Origin: Hofstenia miamia
Taxonomy: Eukaryota > Xenacoelomorpha > Acoela
Direction of reading: 5' to 3'
Length of the DNA: 64,000 nucleotides
Assembly: GCA_004352715.1 (NCBI GenBank)
Contig: SCFE01000028.1
Location: 783,424 to 847,423, forward strand
Of the stretch, positions 46,560 through 58,149 are shown in pieces. A model generated the notes under the pieces. The model saw nothing but the letters and a program-made list of their open reading frames with translations. It was not told the origin of the DNA and did not search any database. Numbering within the stretch: position 1 is the stretch's first letter; the number at the start of each line of letters is the position of its first letter. The position numbers were made by a program, and so were the translations under genes.

Positions 46560-49500
46560 AACATCCAACATAAACATTTTCGTTTCAGGCAGCCCACTTC
46601 CATCCTTGCATTAAACTTTTCAAAATGCTGATCTAATACAGTACATATATGCTTTTTAAATTTTGAGCTACGTTTAAGATCTAGTTCACCTCTAAATAAA
46701 AATTACAAGAAAATCTTCAGAATTTGTTACAGTACAACATTCTATTCAAGGTTTGAATGAACTCTGGAAAATGTGTAGTATCATCACTTACAACACGACA
46801 AGAAAATCTGTTTCTAATATAAAAGCAGAGTTCGCACATAGTAATTCACAGCAATTGCAAATGATTTTTCAAGGAAATTGAGTTTTCATGTATAATTCGA
46901 TGCATAAACTTTGGTTCTTGTGCTCGGCACAGCCTTTTCAACGCAAATTTTACAATCTGATACTCGCAATAGTCTGAACTCGAAAGTAGAAAATTTGAAT
47001 TTAGTTAAAAAAAATTTTTTTTGAAGAGAGCGTAAACACTCAAACTGCCAATTGTGATAAAAAACAAATGGAATCTGTAAGATACATTGTGTGACAAATC
47101 AAAAAATAGGAATACAGTTTAATTTTGTAGTTAATTGAACACATTGTATAAATCATAATCTTGCCTAATCAGTAGTATTTTGCTTTTTCCACAAAACCTA
47201 TCACAAATTTGAAAAGCATTTTTAAAGGGTCGAAAACAAAGGTAGACTTCTCTGGACTAACACTAGCAAAGATGGTTTTTAAGACAGTTAAATGAAATAC
47301 GCACATATTCATTTGAAAAGTAAGCAAAGAAATTCATTTATATCAATTGGGACAGATATTGAAATGAATAATATAATAAAGCAGTTAACATTATTAAACA
47401 GTTAGGCAAACATTCCTTAGAACTATATCTGTTGCGTCATTCAGTTAACACAATGAAAACTTTAAAACAGATGTCCATTGAAATTCGAACTGAACTTTAA
47501 AACTTTGTTAAAACACTTTTTGCAAAAAAGTTTAAATAAATTCTTAAATATGATTTTGGATACAGAATAGGTAGGTGGTCAAATAAATAGAGAAAATGAG
47601 ATTAACAAATGGTTACAACTTTTAGAAAAACTTTAAATATTTTCTTTACTAGTTTGGTTGAAATTAAAACCATACTTTGCGTGGGTATTAATTACTAAGA
47701 AATTACATATTCTTGCTTACAACCGCAAAATTCAATTCAAATTAAACTACATGGGCACGAACAACTGAAATATGTTGAAAACAAATGCTTAAAGCTTTTT
47801 CCACACTCAGCTAAAACGTCAATAAGACAGCCTTAGTATGACAAGCTTATGATCGACAACGAATTGGATAGCAGAGCTACAATTTTCTAAAGAAAATGTC
47901 CGCCAAAGTTAATTGCGATCAACATTATTAAAGACGGTGAATCAAGTAGCTAAACGTGATGTGTGCACGAGTATCAAGCTGACATCGGAACTCAATTCAA
48001 CTAACTGTACCACTTGAATGACAAGAAAACGCTTAGACTAAAGGCTTGAATTCATCGAATAAAAATGAATCATAAACAGTAATTTGAAATGATGAATTAT
48101 AACCAGTGAGATTCTGAATACAATAGGATTTTGAGAGGCCTGTAGGAAACGTGAGATTAAAGCAAACTTAAAAATAACAGTATTCATATGCCATAAACTA
48201 AAACGTGAGTGAATGACTAGTGTCCAATTCAACAGTAAAAGAACTGCACAAAAGAACTATATAATACAATGGTAGGAAACACATTGTGATAAGAGTGATA
48301 AACTGGGTACGAAAATTTATGTTAAGGTATGTTTAAAGCTTATCAATGAACTTCACTACTTAGCGATTGGGACAAATTCAGTCACAAACAGTAATGAAAG
48401 ACAATCAGTTAAGAAACTCATGAAATCAAAATAATGCGCGACGGAGCTTCTCAATTGCGCTCATACTATTATGAAAGCTTGAAGGATGAAGATATTCACT
48501 CTATTGAGATGAGTCCCGATCAAAACACTTGATATTTCGTCTTTCATTATTTTATTTATTCGAGATTTCACCATGAAATAAGAAATGACTACTACCTAAA
48601 TAGGTAGTAATGAACAATAATTGTATTTTGGTTTTATTGTATTAATTGATTGAAAAAATATTGTAATATTTTATCGTTGAAAGAACAGTAATTGGAATTA
48701 TTACGCTTAAATTCTTGACTAATGATAATCTTTATCAAGAAAAAAACTTTGCAATATCAGCCACAAAAGTCAGTTTCACCTGAAGGGTTTTTATGTGAAA
48801 TAAGACATTTAAGTGATTAATGAAAACAACAATGCTACATGGAATTCGAAATGGACTGGATTTAATTGTATTGCGTAATGAAAAACCAATTTCAAAATTG
48901 ATTGTCTATGGTACCTTCATTAGTTTATTTATAGTATAATTTATACTAAACGGAAATAAGAACTAAATAAAATAATTCGATGTTACTGTAGAATTTCAGA
49001 CTGAAACCTTAGTTAATGCCTATACTACGATTTTACAATTGAATAACTCAATTGAGATTATTCCGCTCTAAACGTTGTATCAATGAAAGTAGAGAGCTTT
49101 ATGAACAAGACTAATTGAGATGGCGTATTATTCAGAATTAAGAATCATTAAAATTCACTGATAAGCTGCAAGCCCTAGATTCAACAAAACAATATTTATA
49201 GAATTCAACATTGTCGCATTTAGACGAAGCTAATAAAATTTTGAAATTAAAATGAAGTGAAACATTCGCTAAATATCAAGTTGACAACAATTCATGTTGG
49301 ATATTATTTTTTAGATAAAGAACATTTGAGAAACACAAAGAAAAATATAATAAGCTGAAAGAATTTCTAACATTTAATAAAATCACACAATTTCGATGAC
49401 TTTCTTGCGATGAACACATTTTGGAAAAAGTGATCAAAATGACTAACGCATTCACACACAACTGAATTTTTCATTTGAATTGCTGAACGTGCTAGTATAT

Positions 49501-49950
49501 ATCAATCAGAGTTTGTCAAACTTATATCATTAAATGAAATTAATGCATCCAAAAATACGGAAACGAAATGATTTAGCTTAGTTTCACTGAGAACTTAACC
49601 ACTTTTTTAGTCACAATTTTTTTTGTTTAGCTTAAACAAATAAGTCGTAAAATTGATTTTTCCAGACCCGTCAAAATAATATAAATGTTTTTACCTGCAC
49701 ATAGTTACAAGAACCTCTTAAAAAATCAATTGATGTTTCCAATACGCACTAAAAAATACATTGGGGAAAACGGACAGTGGTACGACTGTACCACAAACCA
49801 TAATGAAGGTTTGATCGTTCTGCATAGTTTGCATATGACTTGTGTACATTCCACAATAGCACATCTAATTTAGTATATATACATTTTTAAACACTAACTT
49901 CCATCGTATATCTAGCACTTCGTTAACTACTCTTTTGCATCTTACTTAAA
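46560..49950. other. Intergenic, AT-rich
   Basis: No supportable gene. A 9-bp perfect hairpin TACTACCTA/TAGGTAGTA is centred near 48600. Confidence 0.5.
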
Positions 49951-49957
49951 ATTACAG

Positions 49958-50263
49958 TGGAATTTGGAAAAACAACAAAAATTAATTCAAATTTTTACAC
50001 AAATTATAAGGAAATTAAAAATATTTAACCACACGAGAAACGGATTATTGGATCTAAAGAAATTATTATGTCCAACAATTTGGAATAAACTTTTAATCTG
50101 CGTATTTTTAGAAATTTCATTGCGGAAAAATATTAGCGATCTCTATACAACCGCTATAAACGCAGTTCAAATTTGGCTTTGCAATATTAATCCTCTGCTT
50201 CCTTACCTTAACAAAATCTATATTGGATTGATTTTAAGAACAAGTAAAGTTAAAGTAAAATAG
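49958..50263 (+). CDS. Candidate terminal exon, unknown protein, converging on MAP7
   Basis: After an acceptor-like TTAAAATTACAG, a frame stays open for 101 codons (WNLEKQQKLIQIFTQIIRKL ... INAVQIWLCNINPLLPYL ... KVKVK) to a TAG at 50261-50263. AATAAA follows at 50349-50354. The peptide is helical and leucine/isoleucine-rich. No upstream exon was identified, so it may be chance in AT-rich DNA. Confidence 0.25.
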   Translation, partial: WNLEKQQKLIQIFTQIIRKLKIFNHTRNGLLDLKKLLCPTIWNKLLICVFLEISLRKNISDLYTTAINAVQIWLCNINPLLPYLNKIYIGLILRTSKVKVK

Positions 50264-50680
50264 GACAAGCACAAGAAAGCTATTGAAATCTATGTATAAT
50301 ATCGAGCATCATAATTTATAACATTATCTGAAACTAACGATTTACATAAATAAATATAAAATGTGAGGCAAAAATAAGAAAATTAAATAAATTCATTTAG
50401 ATACAAAAACTGTAAAAGTACAAATTTACTGTATTTGAATGAAAAAATTGCTAAAGATTGAAGAATATTCAAAATTTATTTATAAAATTTACAATTCTAT
50501 GCAACACGATATTGAAATAAAGCACCAATCAAATAAAATGTGAGAGCAAATTCTACTGCTTCCAACATACGAAATTCCGAATTGAAATTAGACATTAAAG
50601 GGAAGAACTAATGGTACAAGTGACCCAACATATAATAAAAAGCAAAAAAAATCATTGCACATTTCCCTATTCAACGATTT

Positions 50681-52507
50681 TCACGAATTATGTTCTGACT
50701 CTTCTTTATCGTGAAAAGCTAACATTACATTTCGATCATGGTCTGCGGGATGTGATGTTTCTTTACTGGCATCTATTATTTGGTCAAGATCATTTGGCTG
50801 CTCTACTACAATAGCTTCTGTTTCGGAATCATGATCCCCACTTTTGCGTACAGCTTCAAAATGATCGACAACATTTTCATCTAAATGAACTTCACTTTCT
50901 CGTTTATCTACGGACGAACTCAGTGGTGAATGCTCAGCAGCGCGCTTATTATCGCTAGATGTCCTTTCATGATCATCATCATTGTTTTCACTTGATTCTA
51001 CTTCCACTTTACTATCAATTTCAGCTTTTGTTGAAGGAACGATATTAACAGCAGGGCTTTGTCCAGGAGTACGAGTACGTTTCATTATAGAGTCTAATCT
51101 TGCTTTACGAGCTGCCCGTTCTGCTTCCTCTTTGTTGATTCGTTCTTGTTGTTCTATTTCAAATCTTTTTAGCTTCTGTTCGGCAGCAATTTTAATCTTT
51201 TCCTTCTCCTCAGCTAGTCTTCGTTCCTCTTCAAGTCTCTTGGCTTCTCGTTCTTCTTTGATTCTAATTGCATTCTGCTCAGCTTCAGCTTTTCGTCTGT
51301 TTTCTTCTTCGATTAGTTTTTGCTGCAATTCAGCCTTGCGTTGCCTTTCCAATTCTCGTTCCTTTTCAGCTTCTTCCTCTAATCGTTTTCTTTCAAGTTC
51401 TTCTCGTTCAGCCTTTTCACGAGCCTCTCGTCTTTTTTCTGCAAGTTTCTGCCTATAAGCTTCTTTGTCTGCAGTATCTGTTGTCACAGGGGTTGTATCA
51501 ATTTTTGGTTTTTCAGAAGGTACGGGAGTACTGGCAATTGCCTTAACTTTAGTAATTGACTGTTTTCGTTTAGTAGCTTCCAAAGAATTCTGCAATTCTT
51601 TTGTTGAAGCTGTTTTAGCTGTCGTCAATTTATTAATAAATTTATCTTGTGATGGCACATTTGTCACAGTTCGTCTACCCTTACCAGAATTTTTTGCGGG
51701 GGGTGATGAACGAGAACGCGGACTGTGCTTAACAGATTCATGCCTAACTGATGAAATTGAACGGGAATGGATCTTAGGGGTAGGAAAAGATTTATGAGGA
51801 GTTCCATTTTGTGATTCTATAGGCGTTGAAGTTGTTCGCAAACAAACAGTTGATCGAGTTCGATTTTTTGCACGAGTTCCTTTATCAGTTGATGTACTAC
51901 TATTTAGTGAAGAACGCTCACTGTCAACATTTCGCTTAGTTAATGGTACAATAGAATATGAACGCTTAACAGTTGAAGCAAAAACAGAAGACATTTTCTG
52001 ACCATGTCGTTTCCCTTCCAGAGCTTTTTGCGAAGCTAATTCTCTTCGTAAAATTCTCTCGGTTTTTCTTTGGAACTCTTCATCCATTAGCCGTTTCTTC
52101 CTTTCTAAAACAGCCTGTCGCTTTGCTTCTTCGCGTTTACTAAACTCCTCTACTTTCTTCTTTCTTTCATCAAAAACAGCATTTCTCCGTTGATCTGTAC
52201 GATTAAATTTATCGAGAAATTCATTTCGACGTTGAGCTAAAATTTTTTCCCGGTTTTCAATAACCTTCTGGCGACGAGTATTATCACGTATTTTCGCTTC
52301 TTCACGTTGTTTCTTTTTGTCAATTAGTTGTTTTTCCCTAAATTGTCTCTCTTTTAAGTCCTTTTGGCTAATTAAGTTTTCATCATAAATAGGTGCACGC
52401 CTAGAAGCAACAGAAGGTGAGGTCACACTGCTAGTATCGCTAGAATTCGTTAAACTCATTCTTTTCTCAGGGTGAATAGAATCTTCACAATCAGTTGAAT
52501 CATTCAT
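50681..52507 (-). CDS. MAP7/ensconsin-family microtubule-associated protein, 608 aa, single exon
   Basis: MAP7 proteins bind microtubules through an N-terminal basic coiled coil and recruit kinesin-1 through a C-terminal one. Here residues ~50-175 are an almost pure K/R/E helix (DLKERQFREKQLIDKKKQRE onward). Residues 176-345 form an S/T/P/R-rich disordered linker. Residues ~346-480 form a second charged helix (RQKLAEKRREAREKAEREEL onward) ending in ARKARLDSIMKRTR (466-479), the diagnostic end of the MAP7 domain. The acidic tail is unstructured. ATG at 52507 is the first methionine downstream of a good acceptor (TTTGTTTATTTAG, exon would end at 52522), so the reading frame may extend into an upstream exon. 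A TTTATT (AATAAA on this strand) at 50475-50480 is a plausible poly(A) signal. It is unusual that both coiled coils share one exon. Confidence 0.85.
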   Translation of the reverse strand: MNDSTDCEDSIHPEKRMSLTNSSDTSSVTSPSVASRRAPIYDENLISQKDLKERQFREKQLIDKKKQREEAKIRDNTRRQKVIENREKILAQRRNEFLDKFNRTDQRRNAVFDERKKKVEEFSKREEAKRQAVLERKKRLMDEEFQRKTERILRRELASQKALEGKRHGQKMSSVFASTVKRSYSIVPLTKRNVDSERSSLNSSTSTDKGTRAKNRTRSTVCLRTTSTPIESQNGTPHKSFPTPKIHSRSISSVRHESVKHSPRSRSSPPAKNSGKGRRTVTNVPSQDKFINKLTTAKTASTKELQNSLEATKRKQSITKVKAIASTPVPSEKPKIDTTPVTTDTADKEAYRQKLAEKRREAREKAEREELERKRLEEEAEKERELERQRKAELQQKLIEEENRRKAEAEQNAIRIKEEREAKRLEEERRLAEEKEKIKIAAEQKLKRFEIEQQERINKEEAERAARKARLDSIMKRTRTPGQSPAVNIVPSTKAEIDSKVEVESSENNDDDHERTSSDNKRAAEHSPLSSSVDKRESEVHLDENVVDHFEAVRKSGDHDSETEAIVVEQPNDLDQIIDASKETSHPADHDRNVMLAFHDKEESEHNS

Positions 52508-53829
52508 TACATCATGCAAGCACTAAATAAACAAAACATATAAAGCTAAGACCATTAAAATACTTAATAAAAAACAAATTATAATATAAATGTATCCGCA
52601 AAAACACTGAGTGTAATTGATTACTAAGTTAATTTTGAAAATTTCGAAAGAATATTAAAAATAGTTAATACGAAAATTTGTATTTTAGGAAAACAAAACA
52701 AATAATTCTTAAAAATCACGTTTTGGGAATAAAAAATTTAAAATAAGCAATTCATATATGTGAGTTGTGAATGTGATTTATAGGGTATACTCTTTGAATG
52801 ATTAATGTAAAGCATGTACTAAATATTCGCTGACACGGTTTGTCAAATATATTTGAAACAATGGAATGTCATAACAACTCTCAGGGGGCTGTGTCAGTAA
52901 GAATAAAAAGACTAGAATCAAAACTGTAAATTTATGGTACAAAGGTGATATAATTATTTGTATATAAATTATGACTCATGATGTAAAACTTAATGAAGCA
53001 CCACCTGACATTCTTGTTGATGCTACTCTTTAGTGGAAAATTTTATTCTAATGTTCTAGCTCTGGAATTTTTTAAATTAATCTCTTGAATAACTTTACTT
53101 ACTTTCATTGATCACTTAAATCAACATCTTAAAATAATTTTCACTCAATATTTGCTTGTCATTATTTGAATTTAATGAAATATATGCAAGAATTTGCAGA
53201 CAAAACACATTTCACATTCACAATGGTCACACACTTTTTAAATTTAGAAAGTAAAAATACTCACAATTTGGGGAAGGAATACTTAATTAGCAAATGCAAG
53301 GGAACCTTTGAATAATATTTTAATTAGAGAGAATCTGCAGTTTGATATTGATTAGAATAAAATGTTTTGTAAGTTCTGTGAATATTTTATTCATGGTTTC
53401 AAAATTTCAATAGTTATGAAGGAAGGCATGTAAACTTTTTGCAGAATTTTTTCATTATTTAATATAATGTTGTCATTCATAAATCAATGAGGATAAATTC
53501 AAATTCAAAGAATCTACTACATATCATGGATATGAAATTACTGTGAGACACACACAACAAGGAATAAAAAATTGAACATTTAGGAAAGGTATAATCCCAT
53601 CAATCTGCTTTTTCACCAATGGGTAATTTTCAAGAAAATTTATATTTTGAAAAAAATGGAATTTTTCCAATAATTTCTACCCAATAATATTAAGAAATAT
53701 TTAATAATATATTCAATGAGAAATCAATAATACAAGTTCAAATTTCTTAAGAAAAATTCTGATTGGTTTGACATCACCTGGCCAACAGACAGGACTGGAA
53801 AAAAGAATTAGGCCACCTATGATTTGTCA

Positions 53830-54184
53830 CAGCGTTTTTGGGTTGAGTTTGAGTTACTCAGATCAAGTTTGAGTTTTTACATTTGAGTTTGAGTTTGAGT
53901 ATTTTTCTAAATGAAATTATGAGTTCAATTGAGTTTTTTTCTAATTCCGAGTTTTTTATGGTAAAAACATTTATTTTACAATAATTCTAAGCTAAAATAT
54001 AGTTTTTGTAACTGGTAAAAAATTGATATTTAAAAAAATTAATTTTTACTTTATTTTTGAGTGGATTTTCAAACAAGTTTGAGTTTGAGTTTTGATGATT
54101 TCTCTTCTGAGTTAGGGTTTTGATCATGTTTTGTGAACTTATTTGAGTTCAAGTTCTTAACATTCTGAATACTCAAAAACCCTG
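53830..54184. mobile_element. hAT-type MITE, 355 bp, rich in GAGTTT words
   Basis: Left end CAGCGTTTTTGGGT and right end ACTCAAAAACCCTG are inverted repeats. Flanks ATTTGTCA (53822-53829) and ATTTATCA (54185-54192) differ at one of 8 bases. The word GAGTTT(GAGTTT) recurs many times inside the left and right parts, always on the plus strand in this copy. Confidence 0.72.
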
Positions 54185-54199
54185 ATTTATCATAAATAT

Positions 54200-55890
54200 T
54201 TTTAAGAAATGGGCACCAAGAATTGTATAGGTAATTTTAAATTTGATTTGGTGTTGCAGAAAGAGGAATTAATCAATGTTGAGACTTAATTATCAATGTT
54301 TAATTTAAATCTCAAGGGGAAGGCTACAATCCTTGTTGTTAGCTAATATGCCATGATGCCTGCTGATTGTGGCATAAAAACTGTTAAGCTCAGTTAATTT
54401 TTTATTTATTGGTATTTAAATATTAATCTTGCAATATTATTTTAATTGTTAATTTATAAAATGTCAAATGGAGCTATATTTTTAGTTGTAAATTTCTGCT
54501 AAATGTAAAATTAGTGTAGTAGAAGACCAAATTTGTACCTTTAAGATATTTGCCCATATTTTTCTAAGGTGTGATTTTGTTTACAATATCAGTTATATTT
54601 CAATAAAATATGAGGATTTTTTAAATTTATATTCTCTTGAGTTATTCTCTAATCTTGACTTTATATTTTATTAAAAAGTATGAGTTTCTAAATTCATCTG
54701 TGTAGTTATAGGGCACCCAGATGTGGTACAGCTTTGCTAGCATGTTGCTCTAACTTAGATTAGGTATATGGTTTGGGTTTTTTGTTGTACTGCATTTCAT
54801 TGGTATTTTAAAACCTTTATTGCTATCTTCACAATTGCACAAGATAAGGAACACACTGAGTGTAGGTTTTTACTTAGAATGTAGGTGTCACTTACTGCAC
54901 CCAAGAGTTAGGCTTCTTTATTCTTATCTTAGTTAGGGCTCTAGTCTTATACAACTCTATCTTAAGGTTAGCTGTATTGGGCCATCCATGTGTTGCCACT
55001 ATTCCTGTTTCTTTTTTACTTTTATTAGGATAGGGTGCTATAGCAGGAAGATTTAGTTATTAATTTGTAGCATCAGTAAATCCATGCTTCAACCTGAAAA
55101 CCTCAATAGATAGATTAGTTGGATTGCTTGCTGATTTCATATTAATGCCACACTAGCAATCCTACATTAAAATTTGTCTCTGTGATGATTGCTTCTCTGT
55201 TACACAAGAAAATGGTTTTACTCAGCAAGGTGAATTGATGATCAACCAGGTGTTTATCACATAGATTGTTGTGAATTTCATTTGATCTTGAAGCAGATAT
55301 GGAAAATTATTGGGAAATCAACTCATGGGAGCAAGATTATGATTAAAAAGACCACACATCTTTTCCTGTCAAAGTTCATGAGCACCAACTTTAAAATGAC
55401 AATCTATAAGTATTTGCTATGCTGAAAAAGTAATTGTTAGGTTAATTATAGAACAAAGTGCAAATAATGAAATTTCATCTGGTGCTTTACTGATGGCCAA
55501 CAAAGAGATACAGGTTTTGATAAAACCTAGAACTTACACACAATCTTCTCAAACAATTGTTAGCACAATTATCATTTCAGTTCAAACCAAGCCACAAGAG
55601 ATAATCAATTTTTCTACTTCTTCAATTGTCTCAGAATCTTCACAATCAGAATATCAAATGTCATCCAATTACCCAAGTGTGCCAATGTAGAATTGCGGGG
55701 TGCATCTAGCAGCTCAAGCAGTACAAAGGTTGCAGAAGATTACCATTGCCAAGAGCAACCCACTCTCTAACAAAACAAATGAAGATCAGTAATTCGACAA
55801 TTTTATTGTAGAAAAAAGTAATTCCAAAATGGTTAAAGTAGTGACCAATTCACACGGCATCTTGCTGAAGCCAAGCCATTAGAATCCATC
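54200..55890. other. CpG-poor interval, no assigned gene
   Basis: Only short open stretches, for example one ending SEYQMSSNYPSVPM (55493-55690). They may be remains of a first open frame of the neighbouring ISL2EU element, but nothing is recognisable. Confidence 0.4.
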
Positions 55891-55899
55891 CTTACAAAT

Positions 55900-56420
55900 C
55901 CAAGGTGCTAATTTTGTGTTGCAAGTTGTAATTTCTAGCTCAATACAAATAATTTATCTCAGTATTTATCTTCTCAGCTCATGTAATAAGATATTAAATA
56001 ACATGTAGTTACCACATATTCATGTATGCCAATGACATAGTATATTCACATTGTGTTCTAATTTGTGCATGCTCAATCAATAGATGTTGTAGTTCTTTTA
56101 TTGCCTATGCCTATACATAGCCTAAAGTGACCACAATATAGGCTCACATCTGTCAAGGAGCAAGTTATCACCCCAGGCACAATGGAGTTCCTCCCACATT
56201 ATTGCCAGATCTTACAATTTCATTATTATAAAATTCATACCAGAGCTAAAATGGTTAGTAAAATATAAAATAATAAAAAAGCAAATGGTATCCAGTGAGA
56301 ATGAAATTTATTTGATGTTTGCTTACATTCAAGTTCCCTATTTATTACAAAAGAAGGTAAATATTTACCGTTTTTTACAAAAGTTCGTTTCCCTCACAAA
56401 TTAACTGAGCAATTACATGT
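55900..56420. repeat. Diverged repeat, copy 1 (partner 59530-60060)
   Basis: Shares an ordered series of matching words with 59530-60060: TAATTTCTA(G/C)CTCAAT, ATCTCTCAGCT-like, GCATATTCATGTATGCCAATGAC versus TTGCATTCGCCAATGGC, TTATT(G/T)CCTATGCCTA, and TTCCCTATTTAT near the end. The copies are heavily diverged. It lies directly before the ISL2EU transposase relic and could be that element's flank. Confidence 0.5.
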
Positions 56421-56556
56421 AATCTAAAGCTTAAGGGGACAATCACTAAGTTTGAAACTTAAGTTCAAAAAGATTACAAATTAATAATTCATTAAACTAA
56501 ATAGCACCAAATTAATTTGAGAGTGCCTAAAATTAAAATAAAATAAAAGAGAGGCT

Positions 56557-57345
56557 GTGAGTGACTCTACACCATTTAAAGAAAAATTATTACAAAGGCT
56601 TTTACATTTCCTTGGAATTTCATCTGAAAATATTGTAATTATTCACAAATTGGCAAATCATCTGGATTCCACTAGTGCATCAAATAGTGTAAGTTCAATT
56701 GAAGTGGTATTAATTATTCTATATAAAGTTAGTAGAAATTGCACATTTTTTCAATGTTTCTCTTTGAACATCTCAAGAATTGTAAATTTAGTTACACCTC
56801 AATTAGCTGAAATGTTGAAGACATTCATTTACTTTCAGCCACTTGATGTTATCAAGAAAAATATGCAGCCTTCATTCCAGTATTCATTTCACAATGTTGC
56901 ACACATTATTGATTGCTTTGAATGCTTTATTAAAAAATCAAGTGGTCCTGTCACACAACCATTATCTTGGTCTATTTATAAGGTTTCAAACATTATGAAA
57001 ATTCTATTATTTGTGTCACCCAATGGATTTATTCTTTTCATATCAAAACCATTTGGAGGAAAGTCATTGATGTACAGATAATTGAAAACAGTGATTATCT
57101 AGATATATTATCAACATCATTTGAAGTAATGGCAGACTGGGGTTTTAAAAGCATTGAAAGCTTGCTTTGCTTAAAAAATTGTAGCCTTGTTCAACTCTAC
57201 ACAACCACCATCAGTAAGTTGCAACACACTACTCTCACAAAAAGAAGCTATCTTTAATCTAGCCATTGTAAGTGCCAAAATCCATGTAGAATGAATTATT
57301 GGATGTTTGCAGGAGTTAAAGGGCATTCATGCATATTGCAACTTC
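56557..57345 (+). pseudogene. Decayed ISL2EU/DDE_4-type DNA transposase
   Basis: The first 174 codons (to 57081) resemble the helix-turn-helix and catalytic core of the DDE_4 transposases of ISL2EU elements. They include SRIVNLVTPQLAEM, the first catalytic aspartate in HNVAHIIDCFECF, and LSWSIYKVSNIMKILLFVSP followed by FISKPFGGKS. A frameshift follows, then VQIIENSDYLDILSTSFEVM with ADWGF (second aspartate), and after another frame change AKIHVE (the acidic third residue), then a stop. Motif order and spacing match the family, but at least two frameshifts and several stops make it non-functional. Confidence 0.75.
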
Positions 57346-57804
57346 AATATAAGTTCAATTCATACATTAAACTATTTTTGTATTATTAGTGCAAGTTTAT
57401 TTAATCTATGATCTAGTTTATAAATATAGAGCTAAAGTAGTTTTCAAAATCAAACAAGTAAATGTATTTAATTTTCTACATTTTTAAATGTTTTTCAAAA
57501 ATATTGCTTCTCCTAAATTTTGTACAAAGATAATTTACAAATATTTCATCGTAATAAATTGTTAAAACAGTTAAAATTGCTGAATCAGCAAAGTCTTGAG
57601 ATGCCACACACAAAAAACAATTTTGACTTTTTACAGAGGTTCATTTGTAGCTGGACTTGGGCATAGTATTGAACATTTATTTTATACTTAGCATTGTAGT
57701 ACAAATACAGTGCAGCAAGTATGGAGATTTTTCTTCTAAAACAAAGTCCTCAGATATGCACTTGCCCCAAAAATGGGATAATTTTTTGAGAGTGCAATTC
57801 CACA

Positions 57805-58149
57805 TCATTCAATTTTAAATTTAAGTTCTTTTTCCACTATGCTTGAAACATTGTCTTCAAAAAGTGTTCCTCTTTTCATTGCAAATGTCTGCATGGTTAT
57901 ATTGCCAAATATATTCACAACAAGACTACCATCTGAAGTTTTACACCTAAAGTTAGAATATATACATATAATTTACAATAAATAACATTCAATTTTAATC
58001 AGTTATTAAGAAAAGTAAACACTAAGATAACACTTAAGAGAATACCTGCTAACTGGATGAAATTTAGAAGCTGTTTTGCATGCAAATTTCCATTTGTGCA
58101 ATGCAGAACAATGGTACTGTTTGATTGATTCTTGAAAAGCATCAGACAT
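57805..58149 (-). CDS. Small two-exon gene, 81 aa, function unknown
   Basis: Exon 1 (58149-58046) starts at ATG and reads MSDAFQESIKQYHCSALHKW then KFACKTASKFHPVS. Exon 2 (57946-57805) reads CKTSDGSLVVNIFGNITMQT through VEKELKFKIE and a TGA. A 99-bp GT-AG intron (donor GTATTC, acceptor TTTAG) joins them in phase 2 through an arginine codon. The frame is open across both exons and the peptide has a mixed, protein-like composition. I do not recognise the family. It lies in the CpG-poor interval near transposon fossils, so it may be an element gene rather than a host gene. Confidence 0.5.

Noticed and set aside
48590-48612. Hairpin TACTACCTA/TAGGTAGTA resembling a let-7 seed
   Set aside because: The stem is only 9 bp with a 2-base loop, so it cannot be a microRNA precursor.
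50982-51797. Plus-strand serine-rich frames up to 158 codons
   Set aside because: They are antisense of the MAP7 charged helices; runs of serine and leucine arise from reversed K/E/R codons.
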